Counted from the stretch's first letter, positions 42,231 through 52,616 are shown. The stretch is DNA of 64,000 nucleotides from Symsagittifera roscoffensis (GCF_963678635.1 NC_087063.1:33602682-33666681); one strand, 5' to 3'. Numbers and translations are program-made. The notes: generated by a model from the sequence alone, not told the origin.

Positions 42231-43990
42231 CTAGCAAGCCCGTTTCCAATATTCCATCGACGCGCAAAAAGTAAGTTGTTGTTCTGTTCATTCAACAAAA
42301 CTCTGGACAATTTCAATTTTAACGAGGTCGTGAATTGATTTCACAAAATTATTTCAAAGATTGAATGGGTTCAAGAAAATTATATGTTTTTCAAAGCAAG
42401 CTATTAAAGCCATGAAACTTTGAAATATTTCAAGTTATTTCTTAGAGCAAATAGGTCCGCGAAATGATAAGGTTTCTCTAAGCAAGCTATTAAAGCTATA
42501 AATTATTTAAAAGTTCGGATTATTTCATAGACCGAATCGATTCGCCAAAAACTTCAAAAATTTCTGAACCAGCTATTCGAGCTATAAAACTTCTTCAGAA
42601 GTTATAAAATGTAAGGAACTTTGAAAATTTGAAATACTTCAAGTTATTTCATAGAGCGATTCGTTTGCAGTTGAAGTTGAAGTTTTATTATGCAAGCCTT
42701 AAAATTTTGAAAAATTTCAAATTTTTTCAGAGCAAATCAATCGGCAAAAACTTAAAATAATCTAATAAAGCTATGAAAATTTGAAAATTTTCAGTTGTTT
42801 GTTAGTCCAAAACGTTTTGCCAAAATTAAAATTTTTCCAAACAGGCTATTTGAGCGATGACCTCAAAAAATTTCAAGCTGTCTCTTTGACTGAATTAGTT
42901 AGCGAAAAAATTAAAAATTTTGCACAAATGAGCTAATGGAGCTTATAATTTTTGAAAAATTTGAAATTTCTCTCAGCTAGCTATCCGAGCGAGGAATTTG
43001 GAAGTATTCAAGTGTTTCTTAAACCAAATAGTTTCGCAAAAAGTAGATTCTTCCTATTCAATTTATTCAAACAAAGATTTTTTGAATTGTTTGAAGTTAT
43101 TTAAAAAAGCGAATCGTATTGCAAAAAGTTCATTCAGAACTATTTCATATTTTAAGTTTTTCTAAGCAAATTATTCAAGCTATGAAACGTTGAAATTTTT
43201 TCAGGTTGTATCATAGAATGAATTGCTTCTTGAAAAGATAATTTCTTCTAAGTTAGCTTTTGAAGCTAAGAAACTGTGAAACAGTTTTTTCATTGAGCAA
43301 ATCAGTTGGTTAAAATTTAAACTTGTTCTATAAATACCATTCAGCTGACGAAGTAGTTCAAAGTTAGTCCAAAGACAAAATCGGTTAGCGGAAAATTCAA
43401 GTTTCGTATCCAAGCTATGCAAGCAATGAGTCTTTAAAATATTTCAACTCATATCACAAAATGAACTGATGAACTTTTCTGAAGCAAGCTATTCAAGCTA
43501 TAAAATAGTTATTTCATAGACCAAGCCGGCTCAAGAAAAGTCGCAGTTTTTCTAAGGAAGCTATTCAAGCTATGAAACTTGGAGAAATTTCAGGTTATAT
43601 CTTGGACTGAATCGCTTCGTGAAAAATTAAGTTTATCTAAGCAAGCTATTCAAAGCTACGAAATTTTTAAATGTTTCAAGCTATTCCATAGACCGATTAG
43701 GTTCATGAAAAGCTTATGTTTTTGTAAGCAAGCTATTCAAGCAGTTAGCATTAATCAGTAATTTTTCTAAGCATGGAGGTTACTGTTTTTAGTTGATTCG
43801 TTTCAGTCAGAAATGAATTTGTGAACGCGAAACTTTTAATAAAAAGTAGACAGGAGTTTCTGATTTTTTTTAACAGAAAAACTCTAAAACATTCTAGACT
43901 GAATGATTCTTAGACTTTCTGATCTAAGCTTTTTTAAACATTGCACTCGATAGCGTCTTAATCATTAGGTTTTATGCTAGAAAAATGTCA
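42231..43990 (+). repeat. Cassette 1: degenerate ~86-bp monomer array with conserved ends
   Basis: Starts with AACTAGCAAGCCCGTTTCCA, then about 17 diverged head-to-tail monomers, then a ~250-base tail containing TTTAAACATTGCACTCGATA. Clear monomers start at GCAAGCTATT 42396, its equivalent at 42482 and 42568, exactly 86 bases apart. A monomer reads roughly AAGCAAGCTATTCAAGCTA, TGAAACTTTGAAATATTTCA, AGTTATTTCATAGACCGAAT, CGGTTCGCGAAAA and a T-rich link. It contains self-complementary parts (TATGAAA...TTTCATA; TTGAAAT|ATTTCAA), so transcripts would fold into serial hairpins. There is no lasting open frame. I recognise no repeat family. Confidence 0.8.
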
Positions 43991-44039
43991 TTCAATTAAT
44001 ATCTAAGACCTTGAGTTTCGACCTAGTTAAGTGTTTTAA

Positions 44040-44110
44040 GCCTTTCAAAAAATCCTGCGTCGCCTCAGGGACTCGAACCTCTGGCAAATCGTGAGTTCGA
44101 TCCCTTGTTA
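44040..44110 (-). other. tRNA-like 3' half (relic)
   Basis: The minus strand has CCAGAGGTTCGAGTCCCTGA, a good B-box and T-arm-like element, followed by GGCGACGCAGG. I see no matching 5' half or acceptor partner, so this is at most a tRNA/SINE fragment. Confidence 0.3.
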
Positions 44111-44199
44111 TAGCAATAATAAGGTTTAAAAATGAGTTCTCACTGGCTCGGTTAATTCCAATTTTGACAAAAATTGCGATAAAACAAATCAAGAACTAT

Positions 44200-45149
44200 T
44201 ATGGCAGCTAGCCCAAGAAAATTACTCATAAAACATCGAGACGGAAATTTTATCTGCAACTATCGACAATTGATTACATAATTCCTGCATTTATTACCAA
44301 AGGCCTTACCATGGCGATATCTCTTTGTGGTAAATTTACGCCTCTGTTGAATTTGGGCGCTTTCACCGTCACTTTAACAGACTTACTGTCCGTCAACACA
44401 TATTTAAGATCATTTCATTTTTAAATTCATCCCCAATCATGTAATATGCCTGTTCGCTTTCCACGTCGCATGAACCAGAATAAAAATACTTTTTATAGTC
44501 ATAACTGCTTTTTATCCGATCACTGTTACTTTTGATAATAGCAGAAACTCATCTATCATGTGAAGTATTAATAATTTTTAGCTTATTTTAGGGTCTACCT
44601 ACTCGTCTTAATCAATCGCAAATGAATCATTGGTGTCTTTACTCATAGCCGTTAGTAAACCTTTAATATTACCCACTTTTCCGGTTTCATTGCACCCATC
44701 CAGCTATCACATTTTCTATTACCTCATCCACGTTTATAATCTTCAAGTTTCCTTCTAACCCCGACTCCTAAGAAAACCTTTTCAATTTCATTTGGCTGTC
44801 ATTTCCAAACTGTAAGCGTTCGTCTTTACCTATTTATCCCAGTTTAGATTTTTCAACGGTTGCCATTTGTCCCCTCTAACTCAATTTTGATCTCTTTCTG
44901 TTGTCTCAGTCAGATGGATGACCACGCTGCCCCAAAATCTACCATAGTTTCAATTTCCATCTCGCATTCAGTTTCATCTGCAACCTCCTCTATCTCTTCT
45001 ACATGATTCGCTTCTTCCGCAAAGTAACACGGAGATATTTCAACTTTTTCTTCAAACTCCGCAAATCTGATTGATGTGTAGTCTCCTCGCCTGTTTTATC
45101 TTCCTGCCTTATGGTTGTTTGAAAACTGTTTTGATATCTTCGGCCATAT
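44200..45149 (-). pseudogene. LTR-retroelement relic, copy A
   Basis: A heavily broken minus-strand fossil. Recognisable parts are an acidic stretch followed by a protease-like MVDFGAAWSSI (near 44930) and an RNase-H-like VLTDSKSVKV (near 44380). Its nucleotide sequence is clearly related to copy B at 52650-53990 (shared GGTTCATGCGA, TACTTCACATGATA and AAAAAGTATT). Family within the LTR elements is not certain; it is old. Confidence 0.6.
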
Positions 45150-45543
45150 TGAGTTATAACCGGGAGTGATCACTCATAGAGTAATTTCAGACAGGTACAC
45201 CGTCTGTTCGTCACGCTATCTTATTTTCGGCCGGATAGATTCGTGCAACTTCTTAATCTAATACCGATCTTAATCTTATAACACTTATATCTCCTAGTCT
45301 CAATAGATCTAGTGTATACTGGTATTTGCGGGCTAGATATCTGGAACTTATTCCAAAGGAGCACAACTGTCTTCTAAATTATATTTAAATTGTTCTGGTG
45401 CTGAAACTACAAGTAGTTTCAGCATTACAAATAATTGTCAGTGTTAGTTATGGATCATGATTGGTTAGTAAGAAATATTTTATAGAGATAGTTTTATCAA
45501 GAATATAATTGGTTATAAATATTAGTTTTAAACTGGTTCCAAC
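45150..45543 (-). repeat. Isolated LTR related to the large element
   Basis: Reading on the minus strand it begins TGTTGGAACCAG and ends GGTTATAACTCA. It shares long blocks with the LTRs of the 18.8-kb element (AAGAAGTTGCACGAATCTAT, CCAATCATGATCCAT) but is clearly diverged, so it is an older family member. No internal region is attached and no target duplication is evident. The hairpin is conserved at 45398-45425 with compensating changes. Confidence 0.85.
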
Positions 45544-45750
45544 ATCCTGATGTTTCTGTACTAGTATTTTCTCTTTTTTCTCCTATCCGTGATCTGTATG
45601 CATATACTTTGCATTGTTTTAGCCAACGGTCTGGTTCCCACATCAAAAGCACCCTCGTTCTTGGTTTTGGTTCCCTCTTCTTTTTTGATTGGTTCCTCTG
45701 TTTGACTGGCTATATCCCGGTTATGGCTTTGATTGATAAACAGTATGTTT
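45544..45750. other. Spacer, weak minus-strand frame
   Basis: An 83-codon minus frame at 45561-45812 (rich in Thr, Glu and Lys, ending ITDRRKKRKY) has no recognised family and may be part of the old relic. Otherwise nothing seen. Confidence 0.3.
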
Positions 45751-45953
45751 GATGTCTCGTTATCATTTACTGAAAATCGTTTTAGTGTCGTTTTTAAAAT
45801 CACTGGGAGCATTAGGTTCTCTGATGTTTTTTTCTCACAATATCTTTAGTATTAATTTTAGATGCATCGTCCAAGGCAGGGGTGGATTTAGGGGGGGGGG
45901 GCGGGGGGCGGACGCCCCTTCTTCAGGGATTCGACCCCCTGCCGACCCAAAGG
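45751..45953. repeat. Left ~203-bp direct repeat flanking the 6-kb Gypsy element
   Basis: GATGTCTCGTTATCATTTAC through CGACCCAAAGG is repeated, almost unchanged, at 52108-52312 on the far side of the element. The last 77 bases (from 45877) are the left end of the hAT-like MITE, including its GTCCAAGG target duplication. Confidence 0.92.
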
Positions 45954-45956
45954 ACG

Positions 45957-46159
45957 GTGAAAAGACGGTTTCGAAGTGTTAATTAAATTCCGTTTGTTAA
46001 GCAACCGTATTTCATAAAGTAAGTCGGAGACAATAGAATAGCTGTCATCCGAAGGTGACAGACACTCCGAAGGTTAAATACCGGTTAGCGCCAGACAGAT
46101 GATTAAAATAGATAACACAACTCGAATTGAAACATGAACTAAATTTAGATACTATGACA
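45957..46159 (-). repeat. 3' LTR of the 6-kb Gypsy element
   Basis: On the minus strand it starts TGTCATAGTATC; the plus-strand edge is at GGTGAAAAGACGG. Nearly identical to 51904-52107. Confidence 0.9.
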
Positions 46160-46433
46160 TTTCCCTCCTTGTAATAAATAATACTCAATTCCAATATCCA
46201 ACGTATCTATGTTAGCAGTAAACAATAGGGTTAATAACAAAGTTTTTCAAATCAACTACAGTTTTGTTAGAACACAAATTCTTGAGTTTTAGCTGTTATG
46301 CAGCATGCCCTCTCCCTGGACTTCCCCATTTCTTTAGCAAAGTTTTATAGACTGTTCGAACTCAATTTTCCCTTTTTCTTTTCTTCATTCCTTTCCTTCG
46401 ACTGTTCCGGCTTTGTCCGTTTTTCTAATGTTG
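46160..46433 (-). other. 3' non-coding region of the 6-kb Gypsy element
   Basis: About 270 bases between the last frame and the 3' LTR. The plus strand is rich in C/T near 46310-46430 and at 46161-46172 (TTCCCTCCTT), which gives a purine run on the minus strand directly beside the LTR, the likely polypurine tract. Confidence 0.6.
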
Positions 46434-47072
46434 TCAATCATGACCCCCCCCCATCTTGGTCACTGCTGTCCGTTTTCTGCCCGACCGTCTTGAGCTTGTG
46501 TCGTCGAGTGAGCTAGCCGAATCCTGGCTTGAATAGGAAACAAGTCGTTGTTTCCGGCCCCGTTTCTTTCCCCCGGTTACTGTGATCTGCTCTGGTTCGC
46601 GCTCCGTTTCTTGTGGTTCGGATCCTTCGGTATTCGTTCTCCCCTGGTCATTCCCGATTCCTGTTTCGCCGCCTGCCAACGTATCTTCCTTTTCCGTCTC
46701 CTTATTGCTGGTACGAACTCCGATGACTTCTAGTTGCACTGGTCCCCCACTAGATGTTCCTTGTCCATCTTCCCCATTGTTGTCTTGACCGCTTGTTTGT
46801 TTCGCCCCTCGTTTGGATGTGCTCAACGGTAAATAGTCGTCCGATTCGGAGTCTGAATTTTCTGCTGATTCCAAAATTTGGAATTTCGATCCCTTTCCCG
46901 TGATGGTGTGATGACTTCCCTTGGTGCCTTTTGAGCTTCCTGGCTGACTTCCACTCTGTTGTAGCTTCCGTTTCAGATCCCACGGCGTTGGTGGTGCAGT
47001 TAGTTTTCCTCCCGGCATCCGCTTTTTCGGAAATTTCGCTTTCCTGAGCGCTACTCCTGATTTCCTAAGCAC
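46434..47072 (-). CDS. Short 3' open frame of the 6-kb Gypsy element
   Basis: About 210 codons overlapping the end of gag-pol by 22 bases. It is rich in Ser, Gly, Lys, Arg and Glu, with basic patches (RKAKFPKKRMPGGK, KKRGRKQR, SRRSGRKRT) and an acidic Ser tract (SAENSDSESDDYLPL). Low complexity, no recognised domain. It may encode a disordered tail or small accessory protein of the element. Confidence 0.45.
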   Translation of the reverse strand: MLRKSGVALRKAKFPKKRMPGGKLTAPPTPWDLKRKLQQSGSQPGSSKGTKGSHHTITGKGSKFQILESAENSDSESDDYLPLSTSKRGAKQTSGQDNNGEDGQGTSSGGPVQLEVIGVRTSNKETEKEDTLAGGETGIGNDQGRTNTEGSEPQETEREPEQITVTGGKKRGRKQRLVSYSSQDSASSLDDTSSRRSGRKRTAVTKMGGGHD

Positions 47073-50000
47073 CGCCCATTACTCATTTTAATAGTGTGTT
47101 CAGTTTGATCAACTATTTTGGATTTTAATAGTCTATACCTATTCATATTACGCTCCCCGGTCCTCTGCATGACCACTGCCGGTGGTATCTCCACAGGGTC
47201 GTTTGATGACCGTGTTATTCCGGGCTCATTGTCCTGATTAGCTGCTTGTTCATCGGTTAATCTTAGCGGTCCCCGTCTGTTTTTCCGGTCGTATTCAGTA
47301 TCCGATCGGATTCCCCAATTAGTGTCCATCGGCTTCGGCATCGTTTGAGCAATCGGGTCTCGTTCATCTAAACATTCATATTTCGATCGTATTACATTTT
47401 CCCAATTTAGATTTCGTAACGTAGGTTTTTTAGTCAAGTTTCTGAGAACCGTATTGGCTTCCCGGCCGTGGTGCGCTTCGAACGGTGTTATTTTAAGGGA
47501 TGCATTTTTCACAAATCTTAGGGCTCCGAGGGCTCTTTCCACCATTCGATCCAAGGGTTCCGGCTTGTCCTCTTGTGCATACGTCAGCACTGAATTTTTG
47601 ATGCTACCAATCGTGCGCTCAACACATCCTGTTGCCCTATGGTCATTAACTGGCGAAGTGAGGACTTCAATTCCTTGCTCATTGCAGAACGTTTTAACTT
47701 CCTTAGACATAAAGTTTGTTCCCTGGTCAACTCTAATTTGGCGCGGAACTCCATGGGCAGTTATGTACATTGTTAAAAATTTGATAATTTTATCCGAGCG
47801 GTTCGAATTACAGACCATAGCTGATGGCCATCGTGAGAACCGGTCCACCGCCACCAAAACATACTTCTTAGATTCCTTCAAATAGTTAATGGGTCCCCAA
47901 AAATCTAATTGGATTGATTCATTCGGTTCTTTTGGTTCAGGTATTTTCCCTATATCATCCTTCGAACACATGTTTTTCAAGTTCTTACCCGCTAATGTGC
48001 ATTCCGGACAATTCCCAGCAATAGTTGCTAAACTACGAAACATGTATGGGTACCAGATGTCCTTAGCTGCGTCGATCATACTGGATTTTCCGTGGTGATA
48101 GTAATGAAGTCTGTTTACCACCGCCGTCTGCAATGTATTCGGAATCACTAGCCTTTCGTCCATCCACAGGCATCCGTCTCTTACGTGGAAATCCTGAGTA
48201 TACTGTGCAAAGTACTTACTCATTGCTTCAATCTTCGAGTGTAACTGAGGGTCTTTACATTTAATTAACTCGATAATGGCTTGTAACTGTGGATCAGATT
48301 GATATTGCGATTCTATAAATCGAAGATTAAATAATTCGGGAAGAGCGGAATGTTTACTGACTATTTTACAATTTCTTGGAATAATAGACATAACTTTGTT
48401 TTCCGGATTAACCGGCGGATAACTTTCACCAGGGTAAACCGACGGAATAGAAATGATGGTGTTTGTTTTAGTGCTCCGGACTTCTGTTGTTATCGCCTGT
48501 ATATCTACGTCAATCTCCTCAATTTCATCACTACTGCTAATGCTAGGGTGTCGTTCCAATAATTTCTTGATCTTCCTTTCCATGATTAAATTGCTTGAAT
48601 TGTTATTGTTTATTAACGAATTTAAAGATTTAGAGTAACCAACGTTAGCTTCAATAATAATCCCAACTGAATTTTCGCTAAACTCAGTTGACCTGCCGGA
48701 AATGCAATTCGTCGCTCTGTGATTGGTCCATTTTCCGTCGCATGATCGCTCGCCCTCTACCGGTCGTTTTCTATTCGATATATTACAAACGCGTTTATTT
48801 TTAGTAACCGATGGAGACTCGAGTCTATTTTTGGAGAAAGTTCTATTTCTAAATCCGAGGGCGGATCTAATTCTACTAATTTTCGCCACCGTAAACATAC
48901 TATCGTAGGTGCTAATTGGTTGAGGGTCTAAGCTCGGGTGCCTTGAGAGATAATCCGCGAGTCCTATTTTTGCTCCGGGTTTATGTTCCACTTGAAAATC
49001 GAACGGTATAAGGCGATCTAACCATCTTGTTAATCTGCTGAACATTGTTTTGTTCTTTTTATTGTTCCCATTTAGCAATGACACTAGTGCCTTGTGATCC
49101 GTAACTATTAAAAATTTCCTTCCCAGCACATAATTGCGGAAATATTCGGCCCCCCACACAACTGCTAACATTTCCAATTCATTCGTTGAGTAATTCTTCT
49201 CTGCTGCGTTTAGATACCGGGATGCGAATGATATCGGCCGCCAACCGTCGGCTTTTAGTTGCTCAAGAACCGCCCCGAGCCCATTATGACTAGCGTCACA
49301 TACAATTCTTGTGTCCCGGTGTATATCAAAATGCCGAAGTTCTACTATATTGGCCACTTGCTTTTTCAGGCTCTCGAATGATATTTGACATTCCTCGCTC
49401 CAGATGTAATCGTTTTTCCGGCTTAATAATGGGCGTAGTGACGCTGATGATTCCGCGAGCGCCGGAAGATATTTGTGCAAGCTGTGAATGGAGCCCATGA
49501 ATGATTTAAGTTGTGACACCGTTTTTGGCGCTTTCAGCGATTCGATCGGTTCCGTTTTTCGGACAAGCGGTGTTATCCCCGTACGGGTTATTTTGTGCCC
49601 CAACCACTCACATTCCCCCCGCGCAAATTGGCATTTTGTGAGTTTAAGTGACATATTCTCGCGATCCAGCTTCCGCAAAATTTTCTCGACTGTTGAGATA
49701 TGCTCGATCTCCGTGCCTTTGGTGACCACCAATATGTCATCAATAAATGCATGTGCCTGCGGAAATTCCGAAAGAATCGTATCCATTACTCGTTGAAATT
49801 CCGCCGGCATGGTAGTAAGACCGTAGAACCCCGTACGAAATCGATACGTACCCGTTGATTTTCCTCCCACTAGCGAAAAATTGCATTGAACGCTCGTTTC
49901 CGGACTAAGTGGTAATTGACCGTACGCGTACGTAAGATCCATAGTAGAAAAATATACATCCCCTGGTTTCCGTTCGCTTATCGTTTGTCCTACCGTATCC

Positions 50001-51952
50001 ATAAGTTCCTCAATATTTGGCATTTGGTATTTGTTTTTGTGGACTTGCTTGTTCAACTCCCGTGATTCTAGCGCTAATTTTACCGATCCGTCCTTTTTCA
50101 CCGTTATTACAATCGGAGAAACAAAATATTTATCCGAGCATTCAGTCAGTTTTTCAATGTGTCCTTGTCGCAAAAGTTTATCAATTTCCTTATCAACCTT
50201 TTCTTGCAATGTGATTGGCACCCTACGTCCTTTCTGTTGAATTGGTGTTAACTTTTCAAAAAAATCCGCGTGTACCTTATAATTCTTAATTTTCCCGACT
50301 CTGTTAAAAAGGTTTTCAAACTGCTTACTGAAATAAATCTGCCAGTTGTCTAGTGAGTCCTCCACGTCCGTCGCTTCAGCTGTGGCTTGGTCGCTCTTTA
50401 CCGACATCACATTTCCCTCCGGTGCCTTCTGCACAATCTGTAATCCAAGATTTGGCATTAGGTCTCTTCCAATAATTGATGGTCTGCTTCCTCCAATCAC
50501 TCTGATGTTTGCGTTGGTCACCCATCCGTTCGTTTCCAGCAGTACGTCCATCGTTCCTAGTAGTCGTAGGGGGTTGTTTCCGTAATCCCTGAACTCCTCG
50601 TCCTCCGGTGCTGGTGCCTTCACCTTGACGCCTGCGGTACCCAACGTTCGTTTTAATTCTCCAATAGTGAATATCGAAATCGGTGATCCACTGTCTATCC
50701 AAACGTTCGTTTGTTTTCCATTTACTTTAATCGGCAGTCGTGCACCGGCCACTTTTAGCTCGGTTTCCGTCCGAGATCTGATTGCCATGACAACATAATC
50801 TCCTGAGCTATCCGAGTCCCACGATCGCTGCTTCTTGGCCGGTGTATTGACCCAGCCGACGGAATTCTCATGCTGAGAATATGTATCCTCCGCGTCACCT
50901 ATTTCGGTAGTTTCCATATCTTCCTGATTTTGGATCAGTCCCACTGCCGGTCTTCCCTGATTATTTCGCTTCCCCCTACAAGTCCTCTCGTAGTGTCCCG
51001 TCTTTCTGCAGAAATTGCACGTTGCATTTTTCGCTGGACACGTTGTGAGATGTTCCGGAGTAAAATTTGGTTGGTCACAGTTATAGCATCTTCTGAGACC
51101 ACCCCCTCTCATTCCTGCTCGCCCCCTGAATGATACACGGCCCCGCGATCTGTTGTTTCTGTAACCTCCTCGAATGGCCCCCACTGGTTCCGTCTTGATT
51201 TGGAATGCTCCAGCTCCACCGGTAGTGCCACTGGTTCCTCCCCCGGTTATCGATCCGTATGACTTTGCATATTTATATCCGCGTTCGTATGACAGTGCAA
51301 TACGGTACACCTCCTCTGGCGTCTTCGTCGAGCGGCATAACTCATTTTGGGCCTCCCTATTGTTCATGTTGGCGATGAACACATCCCGCAAAATCCTGGT
51401 CTCCAATGCTCCAAAATTACATCTAGCGGCCAACCCGCTCAACACTGAGTGGAACTGTTCTAGCGATTCTCCTATTTGTTGCTTCCGTGCCAAGAGTTGG
51501 AATGTCTCGTACGTTTCGTTTCGTTCCTTTCTAAATTCGGTTTCAATGGTATCCAAAACTCGAGAATACCTTGTTGCAGATAAGTCCAGGTGTGGTTTTC
51601 TCTTATGCAGCTCATCCTGTCCTTTCTCCCCCAGACACAAGTACAAGTTGGAGATAAGCACTTGTTCCGACGCTAGGCGATTCTTCCCGTCTACCTCCTC
51701 TGGTAAATCTGTAATCTGCGCTGCAGTTAACGTACTGGCATAATAGAAATTCCTAGGATTTAAACTGTGTTTTGCCACCATCCCCCATTGAAATCGATTG
51801 AACCAAAACTCCCATAGCATTGGTGGTTCTGCAAACGTCGAGGGCCAAAACGATGTAATTCCCAGTGGGTTTTTCCCCCCACTTTGGCCTGTTGGCTGCG
51901 CCATGTGAAAAGACGATTTCGAAGTGTTAATTAAATTCCGTTTGTTAAGCAA
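47051..51952 (-). CDS. Gag-Pol polyprotein of the 6-kb Gypsy element
   Basis: The open frame is 1633 codons; the likely Gag start is the Met of MAQPTGQSGGKNPLG (residue 17, at 51904), which straddles the LTR/primer-site junction. Order: gag with FQLLARKQQIGESLEQFHS (about 150-175); two zinc knuckles, CYNCDQPNFTPEHLTTC and CNFCRKTGHYERTC (about 287-325); protease VWIDSGSPISIF (about 417); reverse transcriptase with VKLALESRELNKQ (about 622) and AFIDDILVV (about 734); RNase H with IVCDASHNGLGAVLEQ (about 884); integrase zinc finger with HYYHHGKSS...CPEC (about 1280) and core LDFWGPI, RVDQGTNF, CVERTIGSIK (about 1346, 1405, 1442). All enzymatic domains are present in the usual Gypsy order. Confidence 0.94.
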   Translation of the reverse strand: MLNKRNLINTSKSSFHMAQPTGQSGGKNPLGITSFWPSTFAEPPMLWEFWFNRFQWGMVAKHSLNPRNFYYASTLTAAQITDLPEEVDGKNRLASEQVLISNLYLCLGEKGQDELHKRKPHLDLSATRYSRVLDTIETEFRKERNETYETFQLLARKQQIGESLEQFHSVLSGLAARCNFGALETRILRDVFIANMNNREAQNELCRSTKTPEEVYRIALSYERGYKYAKSYGSITGGGTSGTTGGAGAFQIKTEPVGAIRGGYRNNRSRGRVSFRGRAGMRGGGLRRCYNCDQPNFTPEHLTTCPAKNATCNFCRKTGHYERTCRGKRNNQGRPAVGLIQNQEDMETTEIGDAEDTYSQHENSVGWVNTPAKKQRSWDSDSSGDYVVMAIRSRTETELKVAGARLPIKVNGKQTNVWIDSGSPISIFTIGELKRTLGTAGVKVKAPAPEDEEFRDYGNNPLRLLGTMDVLLETNGWVTNANIRVIGGSRPSIIGRDLMPNLGLQIVQKAPEGNVMSVKSDQATAEATDVEDSLDNWQIYFSKQFENLFNRVGKIKNYKVHADFFEKLTPIQQKGRRVPITLQEKVDKEIDKLLRQGHIEKLTECSDKYFVSPIVITVKKDGSVKLALESRELNKQVHKNKYQMPNIEELMDTVGQTISERKPGDVYFSTMDLTYAYGQLPLSPETSVQCNFSLVGGKSTGTYRFRTGFYGLTTMPAEFQRVMDTILSEFPQAHAFIDDILVVTKGTEIEHISTVEKILRKLDRENMSLKLTKCQFARGECEWLGHKITRTGITPLVRKTEPIESLKAPKTVSQLKSFMGSIHSLHKYLPALAESSASLRPLLSRKNDYIWSEECQISFESLKKQVANIVELRHFDIHRDTRIVCDASHNGLGAVLEQLKADGWRPISFASRYLNAAEKNYSTNELEMLAVVWGAEYFRNYVLGRKFLIVTDHKALVSLLNGNNKKNKTMFSRLTRWLDRLIPFDFQVEHKPGAKIGLADYLSRHPSLDPQPISTYDSMFTVAKISRIRSALGFRNRTFSKNRLESPSVTKNKRVCNISNRKRPVEGERSCDGKWTNHRATNCISGRSTEFSENSVGIIIEANVGYSKSLNSLINNNNSSNLIMERKIKKLLERHPSISSSDEIEEIDVDIQAITTEVRSTKTNTIISIPSVYPGESYPPVNPENKVMSIIPRNCKIVSKHSALPELFNLRFIESQYQSDPQLQAIIELIKCKDPQLHSKIEAMSKYFAQYTQDFHVRDGCLWMDERLVIPNTLQTAVVNRLHYYHHGKSSMIDAAKDIWYPYMFRSLATIAGNCPECTLAGKNLKNMCSKDDIGKIPEPKEPNESIQLDFWGPINYLKESKKYVLVAVDRFSRWPSAMVCNSNRSDKIIKFLTMYITAHGVPRQIRVDQGTNFMSKEVKTFCNEQGIEVLTSPVNDHRATGCVERTIGSIKNSVLTYAQEDKPEPLDRMVERALGALRFVKNASLKITPFEAHHGREANTVLRNLTKKPTLRNLNWENVIRSKYECLDERDPIAQTMPKPMDTNWGIRSDTEYDRKNRRGPLRLTDEQAANQDNEPGITRSSNDPVEIPPAVVMQRTGERNMNRYRLLKSKIVDQTEHTIKMSNGRCLGNQE
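51888..51903 (-). promoter_or_regulatory. Primer-binding site of the 6-kb Gypsy element
   Basis: On the minus strand TGGCGCAGCCAACAGG follows the LTR terminus directly. It fits the 3' end of animal serine tRNAs whose acceptor ends in GGCTGCG-CCA over the first ten bases, with three later mismatches, so tRNA-Ser is the candidate primer. Confidence 0.65.
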
Positions 51953-52107
51953 CCGTATTTCATAAAGTAAGTTGGAGACAATAGAATAGCTGTCATCCGA
52001 AGGTGACAGACACCCCGAAGGTTAAATACCGGTTAGCGCCAGACAGATGATTAAAATAGATAACACAACTCGAATTGAAACATGAACTAAATTTAGATAC
52101 TATGACA
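51904..52107 (-). repeat. 5' LTR of the 6-kb Gypsy element
   Basis: 204 bp, minus-strand ends TGTCATAG and TTTTCACA. It directly abuts the primer site. Confidence 0.92.
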
Positions 52108-52312
52108 GATGTCTCGTTATCATTTACTGAAAATCGTTTTAGTGTCGTTTTTAAAATCACTGGGAGCATTAGGTTCTCTGATGTTTTTTTCTCACAATAT
52201 CTTTAGTATTAATTTTAGATGCATCGTCCAAGGCAGGGGTGGATTTAGGGGGGGGGGGGGCGGAGGGCGGACGCCCCTTCTTCAGGGATTCGACCCCCTG
52301 CCGACCCAAAGG
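52108..52312. repeat. Right ~203-bp direct repeat flanking the 6-kb Gypsy element
   Basis: Copy of 45751-45953, differing mainly in the length of a G-run. Here the sequence continues through the complete hAT-like MITE. Confidence 0.92.
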
Positions 52313-52616
52313 GTCCCCCCTTTGATACTTTTTCAGAAATCCATTTTTGGCCGACCGACCCTAAAATTTTTCTAAAGGCGCCTTTGGCGCCAATATATAC
52401 TAACTTTGAGGGGGAGCGCGCGCCCAAATAACGCGATTTTTTTGTCAACATTTTTCAAAAAGTGCCCAAAAACGGCTTTTTTGACTGTTTTTCCAAAATA
52501 GAGGCAAATCAGTGCTTTACGAGAGCTCAAAAAATCTATTTGGTCGACCTAAAAAAAAAAGTCGTCAAAATTCCCCCCCCCCCCCCCCCCTAGAGAAAAT
52601 CCTAGATCCGCCCCTG
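52234..52616. mobile_element. hAT-like MITE, 383 bp, with 8-bp target duplication
   Basis: Ends CAGGGGTGGATTTAG and CTAGATCCGCCCCTG are imperfect inverted repeats; a G-run follows the left end and a C-run precedes the right end. It is flanked by GTCCAAGG on both sides (52226-52233 and 52617-52624). The CAGGGG terminus and 8-bp duplication are typical of hAT-superfamily non-autonomous elements. No transposase. Its left 77 bp also occur at 45877-45953. Confidence 0.92.

Larger units (their letters stand above)
45957..52107 (-). mobile_element. Ty3/Gypsy LTR retrotransposon, 6.15 kb, nearly whole
   Basis: Short 203-204 bp LTRs (45957-46159 and 51904-52107) with TG...CA ends on the minus strand, a primer site abutting the 5' LTR, one long gag-pol frame and a short overlapping 3' frame. 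The LTRs differ at only a few positions, so the insertion is fairly young. Two zinc knuckles, a DSGS protease and the gag similarity to the tandem array suggest a Mag-like Gypsy lineage; the clade is inferred. No env. Confidence 0.93.

Noticed and set aside
43579-43761. Frame with repeated KQAIQ in cassette 1
   Set aside because: It arises from the monomer phrase AAGCAAGCTATTCAAG; the frame does not persist through other monomers.
48350-51743. Plus-strand frames of up to 189 codons opposite the 6-kb Gypsy gag-pol
   Set aside because: Antisense shadows of the 1633-codon minus frame; no domains.
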